A stretch of DNA of 64,000 nt from Nostocoides sp. F2B08 (GCF_009184895.1 NZ_WESE01000007.1:1-64000), one strand, 5' to 3'; shown: positions 1 through 9,104, counted from the first letter of the stretch. Notes: generated from the sequence alone by a model not told the origin. A program made the numbers and translations.

Positions 1-157
1 AGACCATCAGATCATCGTCACCGGTCCCAACGGCCATGTGGGCGTTGATCGTCCAGCACAGGCCGCCGAACATCTTGATCTCCCGAAAGCCCTCCGGACC
101 GGCCGCCGCGGCGACCGCCGACCGGATCCGCTCGGCCAGAACCTCGTTGTAGGACAT
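1..157 (-). CDS. TfoX N-terminal-domain protein (partial, runs off the left edge)
   Basis: The minus strand reads from an ATG at 157 without a stop to base 1, giving 52 residues. The protein begins MSYNEVLAERIRSAV, and later shows KMFGGLCWTINAHMAVG, the typical MFGG...N..MA.G pattern of the TfoX/Sxy N-terminal domain. A good Shine-Dalgarno (GGAGG) lies just upstream at 162-167. In actinomycetes such short TfoX-domain proteins are stand-alone and their role is not known. Membership of the element or of older chromosome cannot be decided because the left boundary is outside the window. Confidence 0.75.
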   Translation of the reverse strand, partial: MSYNEVLAERIRSAVAAAAGPEGFREIKMFGGLCWTINAHMAVGTGDDDLMV

Positions 158-326
158 CGGGAGCCTCCAGCCGCATAACACTCAGGTTCTCGAGGGACCT
201 GCCGTCCCCTGTGGGATCTATGCGAACCCTCCCCAACGTGGCGAGGTCACATCAACGTCAGCGTAGCTTCGGCGCGCGCAGAGGTGCTGCACACCGCCGG
301 CTATATCCCTGCAACGACAGCCGCGA

Positions 327-437
327 CTAGTCATCCCGCGAGAGAGATCGTTTGTACCGAGCGCGATCTCGGGCCCACCACAGGATCAGCCACACGCCTG
401 TAGCAAACATGGCACCCAACCAGAAGTCGAGAGTCAC
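327..437 (-). CDS. 36-residue single-pass membrane peptide
   Basis: A GTG-started frame just downstream of the LysM-BTAD gene encodes about 36 residues: a hydrophobic stretch (DFWLGAMFATGVWLILWWA) followed by a basic tail (RDRARYKRSLSRDD). This is the layout of a small N-out, C-in membrane peptide. It is the last possible gene of the leftward Tad-like operon. The ribosome site is weak (AGGA about 13 bases upstream), so the call rests on amino-acid composition and position. Confidence 0.4.
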   Translation of the reverse strand: MTLDFWLGAMFATGVWLILWWARDRARYKRSLSRDD

Positions 438-459
438 GCTGTCACCGTCCTATCTGTGA

Positions 460-3400
460 TCATGTTCGGCGCTCTTGTGGGCGCCGTCCTTTCCTGGCCC
501 GATCCCGCTGAACGATGATCTCGCTGGTTCTCTCGGGGAGGTCGATGGGTGGCAGGTAGTCGTCGGTCCGGTTGAAGATGTCGCCGTTGAGCATCTTGTC
601 GGCGGCTTCTTCGTTCCCTTCGGCCTCGGTGACCTTGATGAGGTCGAGACGGCAGACCTCGTCGTAGGGGGCGGCCTGGCAGGCGACCTCGGAGACCTGA
701 CGGGCAACGTCCAAGTCTCCTTCGGCGAGGGCGTCGGTGACGAGGAGGTGGGCGGTGTCGACGATGGCGCAGCCGATTGTCTCGTGGACGCGTTCGCTGT
801 CGAGCAGCCAGCTCCACCCCTTCTCCCGCAGCAGGCTGAACGGTGGCCCCTGGACGAGCGACATCGCCGTCTTCAGGTCGTCGATGCCTTCGGCTCCGCG
901 TGCCTGGCCGCGGACGCGCAGCCGTCTGAACAGGTCGAGGTCGACCAGGACTTCTCGCAGCTGGTAGGTCTTAACGCCGGTCTCGAGGTAGGTGGGCGTT
1001 TCGTTCGCGGCGGGCAGGTAGGGCTGCCCGGTCTGCGGGTCGGTGCCGAGCCAGGTCCGCAGGGAGCTGATATCGGTTCTGGCTCTGGATGCCGCGATGC
1101 CGAAGGCGTCGGCGATCTCGTTGGCGGTGGCACCCTTGGGATGCAACGCGAGGTAGGCGAGGATCTCGACGAAGTAGGGCTTGCGCTTGGTGATGACCGT
1201 CTTGAGCTGGCCGAACGCCATGGCGTTGACCGGACCGAGCACCGTCAGCCGGGGGCGCGAGCTGGTGGGGTTGAGCCAGTCGGCGAGGTCGTCGTCGAGA
1301 GTCGGGTCGGTCTCGCGCACGGTTCGGGCGACTTGCTCGGAGACGACGGGGGCGAGGGTCCCGATGTCCTGCGCGGTGGTGGCGGCCGTCGCGGTGTAGT
1401 CCTCGGTGGCGTTGGGCAAGAGGGATCCATCGCCTGCCGGACCCACATCCTCACGGGGTTCGGTCAGTTCCTCTCGCAGCGCCCCGGCCTGGTCGGCGAG
1501 GGCGCGCCAGCCGGGCGCTGGCTGCTCGAAGGTCGGGGTCTTGATCGGCTCGCTCTCGCGGGTCACGTCGACGATGGCGGCGCAGGCGGTCGCTTCCTCG
1601 CTGGTGAGCCCGGCCGCTTGGAGGTCGAGCCCGAGGGTCGGCGCGTGCAGCTGCCCGGCGCGGTCGACATGGATCTCAGTTGCCTCGGGGACGGTTGCAG
1701 ACAAGGTGAGCAGTGCAGCGCCAACCCAGGGGGCGGGCGTGGTCAGGAGGGGCGCGAGCTCGGCCGTCCCGTCGCTGATTGTGAGGATGACGCGGTAGGG
1801 GTCCGGGTCACCCCAACCGATCCCTTTCGACGTTGTCAGGTCGCGGGTGAGGGAGGGCACGATCTGGTGCCCGTCACGGTGGTGGTGCAGGCGCACCTGG
1901 TCGAGCGCGGCAAGCTCGTCACCGAACCCGATCACGGTGACCTCGACGAGCGTCGACCACGGGTTGAGGGCCAGCTCGGCGGCGATATGCCGGGCCAGCC
2001 CCAGAGCCCGGTCCGGGTCACCGCTCAGGGCCACGATGCCCAGCTGCTCCAGGTTCACCAGGTGCACACCGGTTGCGTCGCATCCGATGGTCACGAGCAT
2101 GGGGTACGGCGGGAGCACGCCGGGCTCGTCAGGCAGGGACTCATCGAGGCGGATCGTCCACTCTCGGCCGCTGCCGGTCCAGGGCTGGGGAAGGTCGCCA
2201 TCGTGGACGAGGCGCAGCGTCACGCTGCCTGTCGCAAGGGTCGCCGTGAGCAGGGCCGGCGGCGGCTGTCCTGCGTGGGCGCATGCTGCGGCCAGGTGGT
2301 TCAGGACACGGTTCAGCTGCTCGATGGGTGCGGTGAGCGGAGCGCCGGAGACGAACGCTGTCTTCTCGACCGCTCGCAGCTCGTCTGGGGGAGGGGCGAT
2401 GACCTGCCCGGGCCGGCGGTAGCGAAGCTGGGTGTTGCGGTGCGCGCGGACCGCGGCCAGGGTGAGCGCGGCCAGGACAGCGCCTGCGCCGCTCAGCCCC
2501 GGCAGCAGCCATCCGGGTGCCGTTGTCTCCGCCTCGTCGGCTGCAGCCTCATCGTCCGCGGCGACGCTGGGGCCAGGCGCGGACTCAGGTGACGGCTCGT
2601 CAGTGGCGTCCGTGGGAGCAGGCGTCGGCGTCCGCTCCGCTGGGGGTGTCACGGCGGTCGGTGGTGGGCTGGTTGGCCCTGCAGTGGGCGGGGTCGCGTC
2701 TGCAATCGCGGGCTGCTCGGTCGCTGCTGTTGCGGGTTGGGGCTGTACGGGGATGGTGATCTGCCAGCCGGGGCGGATCAGGTCCGGGTCGGTGAGCCGT
2801 GCACCATCAGGCTGGACCGTGTGGCGGGTGGCGTCGAAGAGTTCGGGGTAGCGCATCGGGTCTCCGAGGCTGGCTTCGGCGATCTCGGAGAGCGTGTCAC
2901 CGGGTTGGACGACGTACTCGTCGCTCGCGGGATTGGGTACCGCCTCTGGAGCATCGCGGGGCACCTTGAGGACCACGCCCGGGGTGATGAAGTCGGGTCT
3001 GCCGCCCAGCAGGGAGACGTTGAGGTCGACGATCTCGGGGAATCGGGTGCCGTCACCGAGGAGTCGGTCCGCGATCTTCCAGAGACTGTCTCCGCGCTTG
3101 ACCGTGTAGTCGATGCTCGACCGCTCAGAGGTGGCGTTCACGGTGGCCTGGGCGGGCGCGGCCTGCGGGAGGACGGGCGCTGGAGAGGCAGCCGCCGGGG
3201 GAGGGGCGTGGTGGGCGGGCGCGGCCGCGACAGCGTGGGCGGGCGGGGCCGGGAATGCCGCGACGACCGTGGGAGGGGCCATGAACAGCAGTGCTGCCAC
3301 GGCGACGAGGCGACCGACCGCTGCCTGCGGCCCATGCAGACCAGGTAGCGAGGGAGCCGGCAGGCCGCGGATCTGGGCAACGGCCTCCAGGACGACCCAG

Positions 3401-3624
3401 ATGGCGACGAAGGCCCACGCGATCCACGCCACGGCGGCGATGACGACCAAGGCCAGGGTGCCGTCGTCGGGACTGAGTAGCAGGGCCCGCAGTTCCGCCA
3501 GGTCGGTGTGCCACGGGGCGGCGCCGATGGCGACGAGCAGGAACGGCACTCCAGCGAGGAGCAGCAGGATGGCCAGGGTGGCGGCCAGCCCCATGAGTCG
3601 CTGACGAAGGGTGGGTGGGGTCAC
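460..3624 (-). CDS. LysM and BTAD domain membrane protein of the Tad-like operon
   Basis: A 1054-residue protein starting at a GTG that overlaps the previous stop (GTGA). The order is: two or three N-terminal membrane helices (about residues 10-130), a Pro/Ala-rich linker, LysM 1 (about 172-220, YTVKRGDSLWKIADRLLG), LysM 2 (about 235-291, YVVQPGDTLSEIAEASLG), a Pro/Thr/Ser-rich spacer, another helix near 371-392, and a long cytoplasmic part. The part from about 793 to the C-terminus resembles the winged-helix plus TPR-like BTAD regulator fold. LysM binds peptidoglycan, so the protein could tie the secretion apparatus to the wall. BTAD is known from SARP regulators, and its role here is unknown. 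The architecture recurs in actinobacterial Tad-type loci. Confidence 0.75.
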   Translation of the reverse strand: MTPPTLRQRLMGLAATLAILLLLAGVPFLLVAIGAAPWHTDLAELRALLLSPDDGTLALVVIAAVAWIAWAFVAIWVVLEAVAQIRGLPAPSLPGLHGPQAAVGRLVAVAALLFMAPPTVVAAFPAPPAHAVAAAPAHHAPPPAAASPAPVLPQAAPAQATVNATSERSSIDYTVKRGDSLWKIADRLLGDGTRFPEIVDLNVSLLGGRPDFITPGVVLKVPRDAPEAVPNPASDEYVVQPGDTLSEIAEASLGDPMRYPELFDATRHTVQPDGARLTDPDLIRPGWQITIPVQPQPATAATEQPAIADATPPTAGPTSPPPTAVTPPAERTPTPAPTDATDEPSPESAPGPSVAADDEAAADEAETTAPGWLLPGLSGAGAVLAALTLAAVRAHRNTQLRYRRPGQVIAPPPDELRAVEKTAFVSGAPLTAPIEQLNRVLNHLAAACAHAGQPPPALLTATLATGSVTLRLVHDGDLPQPWTGSGREWTIRLDESLPDEPGVLPPYPMLVTIGCDATGVHLVNLEQLGIVALSGDPDRALGLARHIAAELALNPWSTLVEVTVIGFGDELAALDQVRLHHHRDGHQIVPSLTRDLTTSKGIGWGDPDPYRVILTISDGTAELAPLLTTPAPWVGAALLTLSATVPEATEIHVDRAGQLHAPTLGLDLQAAGLTSEEATACAAIVDVTRESEPIKTPTFEQPAPGWRALADQAGALREELTEPREDVGPAGDGSLLPNATEDYTATAATTAQDIGTLAPVVSEQVARTVRETDPTLDDDLADWLNPTSSRPRLTVLGPVNAMAFGQLKTVITKRKPYFVEILAYLALHPKGATANEIADAFGIAASRARTDISSLRTWLGTDPQTGQPYLPAANETPTYLETGVKTYQLREVLVDLDLFRRLRVRGQARGAEGIDDLKTAMSLVQGPPFSLLREKGWSWLLDSERVHETIGCAIVDTAHLLVTDALAEGDLDVARQVSEVACQAAPYDEVCRLDLIKVTEAEGNEEAADKMLNGDIFNRTDDYLPPIDLPERTSEIIVQRDRARKGRRPQERRT

Positions 3625-4046
3625 TGCTCGCTCCCTCCCAGGCTGCGGACGACGCGCGCCGTTGCGGTGCTGGTGACGGTCAGGTCGCGGATTCCGATGA
3701 TGCTCAGGAACTTGGGCTTGTAGGTGTCGGTGACGATGACCGTGATCGTGTCGCCGCCGGTGATACGGACGTTGCCGATGACGTCGGCGGCTGCCAGGTA
3801 TGCCTGGGCGGCGCTGTGTGCTGCCTGCGGGTCGAGGGTGACCTGCTCGCCCATGATGGCCGGTGCGGCCTGTACCCGTTCTCCGCCGGTGCGGGCTGCT
3901 TCGGCGGCGATGTTGTGGGCACGTTGTTTTGCGTGGACGTGCCCGCCGAGGTCGACGGCCAGGCCGACGAGCATCATCATGATGAAGCCGGTCACGGCGA
4001 GCCAGATGGTGATGGAGCCACGTTCGCCCCGGCTGGGATGCGTCAT
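3621..4046 (-). CDS. TadG/TadE-like pseudopilin with an N-terminal helix
   Basis: 141 residues. A short basic leader ending RGERGSITIWLAV precedes one hydrophobic helix (about 13-35), followed by a long extracellular part. The GS-x-T/S-x start of the helix is typical of TadE/TadG minor pseudopilins of Flp pili. The later region (QRAHNIAAEAARTGGERV) is the usual amphipathic continuation. The gene overlaps both neighbours by 4 bases, so it is translationally coupled with the other pseudopilin genes. Confidence 0.75.
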   Translation of the reverse strand: MTHPSRGERGSITIWLAVTGFIMMMLVGLAVDLGGHVHAKQRAHNIAAEAARTGGERVQAAPAIMGEQVTLDPQAAHSAAQAYLAAADVIGNVRITGGDTITVIVTDTYKPKFLSIIGIRDLTVTSTATARVVRSLGGSEQ

Positions 4047-4480
4047 CCTCGTTCTCTCCAGGTGTCGATGGGCGAGCTGCTGGTGGCCGTGATGAGCCGG
4101 CTACCGGGGACTCCAGGCACTGAAAGGTCGGCCAGGTCGAGGCGGCACTCCACGGTGGCGGTGACCGAGCCGGGTTCGCCCACTGTCTTGGCGAAGTCGG
4201 ACACGTCGACGGTCACGGTCACGCTCAGGCACCGGATGCCTTGGTTGGCCAGGCTGGCCTGGCCGGCGCTCTGGGCGCCCTGGGACGCCTGTGATGCCGA
4301 CCGGGCGATCGAGGCGGTGCGGGCGGCGTCGGCGGCGGCGGACTCGACCGCGGAGTGGGTGATGGCGGTGCGGCCACCGAAGATGATCAGCCCGACGAAC
4401 AGCATGAAGGCTGGCAGCCCGATCGCGGCCTCCACGGCGGCTGAGCCACGCTCGATCCGACCACGTCTGCACCTGGTCAC
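4043..4480 (-). CDS. TadE-family minor pseudopilin
   Basis: 145 residues with RIERGSAAVEAAIGLPAF directly before a hydrophobic helix. The RGSAxVE motif with Glu five positions into the helix is the hallmark of TadE-like proteins. They are cut by a prepilin peptidase and join the pilus or its membrane platform. The Ala/Ser-rich stretch (SASQASQGAQSAGQAS) is typical of the alpha-helical stem. Four-base overlaps on both sides place it in the Tad-like operon. Confidence 0.8.
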   Translation of the reverse strand: MTRCRRGRIERGSAAVEAAIGLPAFMLFVGLIIFGGRTAITHSAVESAAADAARTASIARSASQASQGAQSAGQASLANQGIRCLSVTVTVDVSDFAKTVGEPGSVTATVECRLDLADLSVPGVPGSRLITATSSSPIDTWRERG

Positions 4481-4887
4481 GGGGCCGTCAACCTCTCCAC
4501 GGGCAGCGAAGCGGACTGGACGATCGCTGGCGTCCAGCCCGGGATGACGCTCAGGGCGTGCCCGGTGACGGCAACGGTGACCGTGGTCGCGGTGCGGTGT
4601 GCGGACGCTCGTGCGTTGACGAGCACGTCCTCTCCGCCGGCTTGGGTGATGAAGTCGGACGCGGCCGAGACTCCGTCGGAGGTGCTGCCGTTCTCGCCCG
4701 CTGCGGCTCTCGCACCTTGCTGGGCGGCAGCGATCGCCACGGTGCGGGCGTGGTAGAAGAGCGCGGCCTGCATCCCCAGGAACATCACCGCGAACAGCGC
4801 AGGGAGCAGGACGACCATCTGGATCGAGGCCGAGCCGTGTTCTCCCGCCCGCCTGCTACCGGATGTTGGCGGCCTGGGTTTCCACAT
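4477..4887 (-). CDS. TadE-family minor pseudopilin
   Basis: 136 residues. After a 15-residue leader it shows GEHGSASIQMVVLLPALFAV, a TadE-type cleavage and helix signature with Gln instead of the usual Glu. The ATG at 4887 overlaps the preceding pilin gene by 32 bases. The next in-frame Met (residue 23) would remove the conserved GSASIQ motif, so the long start is preferred. Overlap with the following gene is 4 bases. Confidence 0.75.
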   Translation of the reverse strand: MWKPRPPTSGSRRAGEHGSASIQMVVLLPALFAVMFLGMQAALFYHARTVAIAAAQQGARAAAGENGSTSDGVSAASDFITQAGGEDVLVNARASAHRTATTVTVAVTGHALSVIPGWTPAIVQSASLPVERLTAP

Positions 4888-5044
4888 AGGCCCTCACAGC
4901 CGCGACCACGATGCCGACGATGGCGATGACGGCAACCGCCCAGAGCACGTGCTCCGTGGTCACCGAGCCCTTCTCATCGCGGACCCGCACGCGGGTGTCG
5001 AGGCCGAGATAGAAGGTGAGGAGGAGTGCGAGCAATCGGTTCAT
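4856..5044 (-). CDS. Flp/TadE-like small pilin subunit
   Basis: 62 residues: a short leader (MNRLLALLLTFYLGLD), a charged segment (RVRDEKGSVTTEHVLWAV), then a hydrophobic helix and a short tail. The GSVTTE-x..hydrophobic pattern matches Flp-type prepilins and related actinobacterial DUF-type pilins, with Glu at the fifth mature position. A strong ribosome site (AGGAAAC) lies just before the ATG. It is probably the major shaft subunit of the Tad-like structure, encoded directly after the two TadC/TadB platform genes. Confidence 0.7.
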   Translation of the reverse strand: MNRLLALLLTFYLGLDTRVRVRDEKGSVTTEHVLWAVAVIAIVGIVVAAVRAYVETQAANIR

Positions 5045-5090
5045 CTGAGTGTTTCCTTTCTGAGGCGGTTCCCTTTGGATGGTGTGGTTG

Positions 5091-5996
5091 TCAGGTGCTG
5101 CCGAACATCCGCAGCACGGACGGGGCGACCAGCAGGGCCATGAAGATGACCCCGAGCAGGGAGCCGGGAATTGTCATCCGCTCGCCGACCGCGTTGGCTT
5201 CGCTGATCTCGTCGTTGAGCATGGCGGTGCGCATCGCGGCTGAGCGGGCACGCAGGTTGGTGTAGACCGATGCGCCCTCTTCCCCGGAGAGGCGCATGAT
5301 GTCGGCGAAGTCGTCCAGCTCGGGTAGCCCGAGCTCGTCGGCCAGAGCGTGCAGGGCATCCCACGGCGGCTGGCCGGACCAGCGGGAGCGGGTCAGCTCT
5401 TCGGAGAGCCTGGTGAAGACCCACGAGTTGCCGACCTGCGCGGCTGCCTCCATCGCTTGGCGCACCCCGGAGCCGTTGTGACGTTCGAGGGCGACCAGGT
5501 CGATGTAGGCCCCCAGTGCGCGAGTGAACTCGAGACGAGCCTTGCCAGCATCATCGACGGCGTTGTAGTTGGGCAGGAAGAACATGACCACGGCCAGGGC
5601 GAGCGAGGCAACGGCCGGGATAGCGACGGGGAGCCCGAGCCCGATCTGGTCGAAGAAGAACCCCAGCAGCGGCGGGATGAGCAGCCCCATGAGCGCCATG
5701 ACGATCTTGTCGCCATAGAAGCGTGCCAGCGGGATCCGCAGCAGCGCCAGCTCCCGGTGCGGGGTCCGGATCCACAGCGCCGGCGGCAGTGCCTTGAGCG
5801 CCCACACCCCGATTCGCTCCTTCCCCGTGGCCGAGGTGAGCGGGCCGACGGCGTTTGCGCGGGTGCGGCCGGGCGTGAGCCGGGCCAGGGCCTCGGCCAG
5901 GTCGGGTTCGGCCGGGATGAAGCGGGCAAGGAGCAGGACGACACCGAGGCTGAGCAGCGCGCCGCTGAGCAGAGCCAGGTTCAGTCCGGTGCTCAT
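5091..5996 (-). CDS. TadC-like type II secretion F-domain membrane protein
   Basis: 301 residues from the ATG at 5996, which overlaps the TadB-like stop (ATGA). A longer reading frame upstream has no hydrophobic or conserved content and is not used. The protein has an N-terminal helix (LALLSGALLSLGVVLLLA), a pair of helices near 100-140, a T2SSF cytoplasmic domain with LEFTRALGAYIDLVALERH, and a C-terminal helix pair ending VLRMFGST. TadC pairs with TadB to form the inner-membrane platform driven by TadA. Confidence 0.85.
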   Translation of the reverse strand: MSTGLNLALLSGALLSLGVVLLLARFIPAEPDLAEALARLTPGRTRANAVGPLTSATGKERIGVWALKALPPALWIRTPHRELALLRIPLARFYGDKIVMALMGLLIPPLLGFFFDQIGLGLPVAIPAVASLALAVVMFFLPNYNAVDDAGKARLEFTRALGAYIDLVALERHNGSGVRQAMEAAAQVGNSWVFTRLSEELTRSRWSGQPPWDALHALADELGLPELDDFADIMRLSGEEGASVYTNLRARSAAMRTAMLNDEISEANAVGERMTIPGSLLGVIFMALLVAPSVLRMFGST

Positions 5997-6853
5997 CGGG
6001 CGCCCTCCCGCACGCTGGTGGGGGCCGGGGTGAGGAATCTGGGCGATGCCTGTCCGATCGCCATGCGCTTCAGCCACAGGAGCGTTGCAATGTAGGCCGC
6101 AAGCAGCGAGACCAGGACGATCTGCCCGAGCGGGCTCCGGTAGGGCTGGACGTAGCTTCCCGACATCGACAGGACGACCAGCACCCCGACGCTGATCAGC
6201 GTCACCCACCGGGCGGTGGCGCGAGGCTTGGCGCGGTCCGCCTCGACCTGACGGCGGGCGCGCACATCGGCCGCGACCGACTCGGCGAGAGCTTCGAGGA
6301 CGCTGGCCAGCCCGGCGCCCCTGCGTCGGGCGCCCAGAATCAGGTTCGCCGCGACCAGGTCGCCGGTGGCGTCGTCGAGCTCATCGGCGAAGGCCCGCAG
6401 CGCGTCCTCGGTGACCCACCGGGCCCGCAGCCGAGCCACCAGGCGGGTGACCTCGGGGGCAATCGCGGCAGGGGTTGACCGCAGCGTGGCCACCAGAGCC
6501 TGCTCAAGACCAACCCCGACGGTCAGCACGCCCGAGAGAGAACGGGTCCATTCCTCCATCGCCTCCAGCCGCTCGATCCGCGCGGCGGCCGAGGAGGAGG
6601 AAAGCAGCACGGGCAGCCCGACGAAGGCGACGGGCACCAGCACCAACGCCAGCACCCACCCGGTGACGAAGTAGGCGACAACGCCAGCGGCGCACCCGGC
6701 GACGATGAGGATCCGGGTCTGTTTGCTGAGCCTCCGCACGCTGCGTGGGCGGGAGGGGCGCTGCACCACGGGGGAGGGGCGCAACCCCACGAACAGGCCG
6801 ATCACTCCTGCGACGACCAGCCCGCCGGCCAGGGCGGGGACCAGGGCGTTCAT
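5993..6853 (-). CDS. TadB-like type II secretion F-domain membrane protein
   Basis: 286 residues: an N-terminal helix (LVPALAGGLVVAGVIGLFVG), a second helix pair near 48-85, then a T2SSF domain with EEWTRSLSGVLTVGVGLEQAL and LGARRRGAGLASVLEALAE, and two C-terminal helices. This is the usual TadB plan. It overlaps the TadA ATPase gene and the TadC gene by 4 bases each, so the TadA-TadB-TadC machine is made as one coupled unit. Confidence 0.85.
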   Translation of the reverse strand: MNALVPALAGGLVVAGVIGLFVGLRPSPVVQRPSRPRSVRRLSKQTRILIVAGCAAGVVAYFVTGWVLALVLVPVAFVGLPVLLSSSSAAARIERLEAMEEWTRSLSGVLTVGVGLEQALVATLRSTPAAIAPEVTRLVARLRARWVTEDALRAFADELDDATGDLVAANLILGARRRGAGLASVLEALAESVAADVRARRQVEADRAKPRATARWVTLISVGVLVVLSMSGSYVQPYRSPLGQIVLVSLLAAYIATLLWLKRMAIGQASPRFLTPAPTSVREGAR

Positions 6854-8340
6854 GAGCGCTCCTGGGTGTGCGCGAGATAGCCGGCGACGTCGAAGCCGTG
6901 CGCCGCGAGGTCAAGGTAGGCGTCCGGCAACACGGCGGGCACGGCCGTGCCGTCAGGGCCGGGCGCGAACACGTGGGTCGTGGCGTAGCCGGTGTCACGC
7001 TCGCCGGGGTCCAGGGCGATGATCTCGGCGACCCGGCGCAGCCGCGTCGTGTGCCCGCCCTCGTCGATGGTCCGCAGGTCTAAGTGGACGATCACGTCGA
7101 TAGTGGCAGCCAGTTTGCTGGTCGCTAGCGCGTGGGTGACGTGCGGGCCGGCCTCCATCGCGCACGTGACCAGCTTGCGGATCGCTGCGACGGCGTCGGA
7201 GGCGTGCGTGGTGGAGATCGACCCGGTTCCCGACTCCATCGCTTTGATCATCGCCCAGATCTCCTTGCCTCGGACCTCGCCGACGATCTGGCGCGAGAGG
7301 TTGAAGCGGAAGGAGTCGACGAGGGCATCGTCGAGGGTGAACTCGCCAGCCGCCCGGCCGTCCGGGCCGCGCTCGCCCGAGCCGGGGCGCGCCTCCCACG
7401 GGTGGACGATCCGGTGCCGGTCCGGCAGCTCGTGCAGGTGCAGCTCGTACTCTGTCTCGAAGGTGCCCAGCGCCTCCTTCGGGTGGAACTCGGCGCACAA
7501 GGCCCGCACCAGAGTGGTCTTGCCGGCTCCCTGAGAGCCCGAGACGACGATGCTTTTGCGGGCCCGCACCGCCGCACGCAGGAAGGAGGCCGCGACCGGT
7601 GAGAGCATCTGGCGGGCCACCAGGTCATCGAGGGTGATCTCCATCAGCCTGTGACGACGGATCACCACGGACGGGCGCGGCGTGACCCAGGCGGCAGCCG
7701 CCAGCCGGGACCCGCCGTCGAGGCGCAGGTGCAGCCTGGGTTGGGCCGCAGAGAACCCGCGAGCGTTGACCTCCGAGCGTGAGGCGAGGAAGACGAGGAA
7801 GTCGATCAGCTCCTCGTCGGAGTCGGCAACCGGGGGCCCGTCGACGAGGGAGCCGTCAGTGAGCTCGAGCAGGACGTTGTCGTGGCCGGTGATGATGATG
7901 TTCTCCACCCGGTCGTCATCGACCAGCGGCTGGAGACGTCCCAGCCGGAACAGGGAGTCGAAGACGGCCCGAGCCAGCGCATCCTGCTCCGGGCCGGACA
8001 GCGTGGGCAGGCCGGCGTTGACGCGGTCCGCGACGGTGGTCTCGATCAGGTCGAGCACGACCGTTCGGCCCAGCTCCTCCTGCGCGATCCGGTCCAGCCG
8101 GGCCCGGTCGGCGGCGACTGCCTGGCTCAGCTGGTCCGAAGCCTGGGCGCGCAGAGCAGCCACCAGGGGCCAATCCACGCTAGCGCCGTTCGGTGCGGCG
8201 CTCTCACTCAGGGGGCGCCCCGCCCCTAAGAGCGGGTCACCGGGGACGTCGCGCCCATCCTTCGTCGGTGGCGCGGGCTGGGCGAAGAGGGGGAGTTGGG
8301 GGAGCGCGCCCGGGTGGTCTTCAGAGACTCGGGTTGTCAT
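6850..8340 (-). CDS. TadA/CpaF-type secretion ATPase
   Basis: 496 residues. A poorly conserved N-terminal 60 residues precede the CpaF domain. The Walker A is GSQGAGKTTLV with Lys274, the Walker B/Asp-box region follows, and RQIVGEVRGKEIWAMIKAM and GSISTTHASDAVAAIRKL form the ATPase core and His box. TadA hexamers power Flp-pilus extension and, in some systems, retraction. The gene lies between the CpaE-like and TadB genes with 4-base overlaps. The only other motor-type ATPase in the element's window is the relaxase helicase, so no VirB4 or coupling protein is seen. Confidence 0.9.
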   Translation of the reverse strand: MTTRVSEDHPGALPQLPLFAQPAPPTKDGRDVPGDPLLGAGRPLSESAAPNGASVDWPLVAALRAQASDQLSQAVAADRARLDRIAQEELGRTVVLDLIETTVADRVNAGLPTLSGPEQDALARAVFDSLFRLGRLQPLVDDDRVENIIITGHDNVLLELTDGSLVDGPPVADSDEELIDFLVFLASRSEVNARGFSAAQPRLHLRLDGGSRLAAAAWVTPRPSVVIRRHRLMEITLDDLVARQMLSPVAASFLRAAVRARKSIVVSGSQGAGKTTLVRALCAEFHPKEALGTFETEYELHLHELPDRHRIVHPWEARPGSGERGPDGRAAGEFTLDDALVDSFRFNLSRQIVGEVRGKEIWAMIKAMESGTGSISTTHASDAVAAIRKLVTCAMEAGPHVTHALATSKLAATIDVIVHLDLRTIDEGGHTTRLRRVAEIIALDPGERDTGYATTHVFAPGPDGTAVPAVLPDAYLDLAAHGFDVAGYLAHTQERS

Positions 8341-9104
8341 GACGGGGTTCCTTCGAGCAGCTCGGTGCGACGGCCAGCGATCGTGGAGTGGATCGCGGCG
8401 ATGGCCGAGGTCAGCGCCCGCGCCAAGGGTCTGGTCTGAAAACGCTTGGGCGGAGCGGCTCCACGGGAGAACACCGCAGCCGAGTCGGGGTCGTCGGGCA
8501 GGGACGCCAGCACGGGCAGGTTCACGACCCCGGAGACTTCACGGGCGGTGTAGGGCTGTCCCTCGCCGACGAGGATGACCGATGACTGGTGCCAGTCCCC
8601 AGGGCCGCGTCGGAACGTCTCGGCCCAGGAGCGCAGTGCCGAGAGGTTGGGCAGCGTGGTGCGGCTGAGGAGCAGCGCCAGGTCGGCCGCCTCGAGGAGA
8701 GGTTCTGGTGAGCCGTGCATACCCAGTCGACCCGCATCAACGATGACGTCCTGCCCGGTGCTCTCCAAGTCGGCCAGAGTCTGCGCCAGGGGAGCCCACA
8801 GATCGCGCACCGCCCGGGCTTGGGTGTGGGAACGGATCCCGGCGACGAAGGAGACGGTGGTGCCCTCGATCGGACGTGCCACGTCGGCGAGCGCATCCTC
8901 GAGGTCGCTTGCGGTCAGTGCCAGCTCGATCAGCCCTGCCTCGTACTCCCGCGTCCCGCGGAAGTAGCCGGCGAGCAGGTTCGAGCCACCGGTGGGGTCG
9001 GCCTCGACGAGCAGCACCGGACGTGGCCACAGCAGCGCCAGTCCAAGTGCTGTGGTGGTCACCCCGGGCGAGCCGGATGCCGAAGCGAGGGCCAGGACTG
9101 CCAT
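8337..9104 (-). CDS. CpaE-like ParA/MinD-fold protein with altered P-loop
   Basis: 255 residues with a MinD/ParA-like fold: an N-terminal beta strand (AVLALAS), a P-loop region, VLLVEADPTGGSNLLAGYF (the switch strand with Asp) and VIVDAGRLG. CpaE localises the Tad apparatus. The P-loop is ASGSPGVTTTALG, where canonical ParA has KGGVGKT, so both lysines are missing. ATP hydrolysis may be lost or changed. Such degenerate loops are common in actinobacterial CpaE-like proteins. Overlaps: 4 bases with tadA and 1 base with the SAF gene. Confidence 0.75.
   Translation of the reverse strand: MAVLALASASGSPGVTTTALGLALLWPRPVLLVEADPTGGSNLLAGYFRGTREYEAGLIELALTASDLEDALADVARPIEGTTVSFVAGIRSHTQARAVRDLWAPLAQTLADLESTGQDVIVDAGRLGMHGSPEPLLEAADLALLLSRTTLPNLSALRSWAETFRRGPGDWHQSSVILVGEGQPYTAREVSGVVNLPVLASLPDDPDSAAVFSRGAAPPKRFQTRPLARALTSAIAAIHSTIAGRRTELLEGTPS

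Noticed and set aside
475-2592. Long plus-strand frame of 705 codons
   Set aside because: It lies antisense to the LysM-BTAD gene, has no ribosome site and shows only GC-bias composition.
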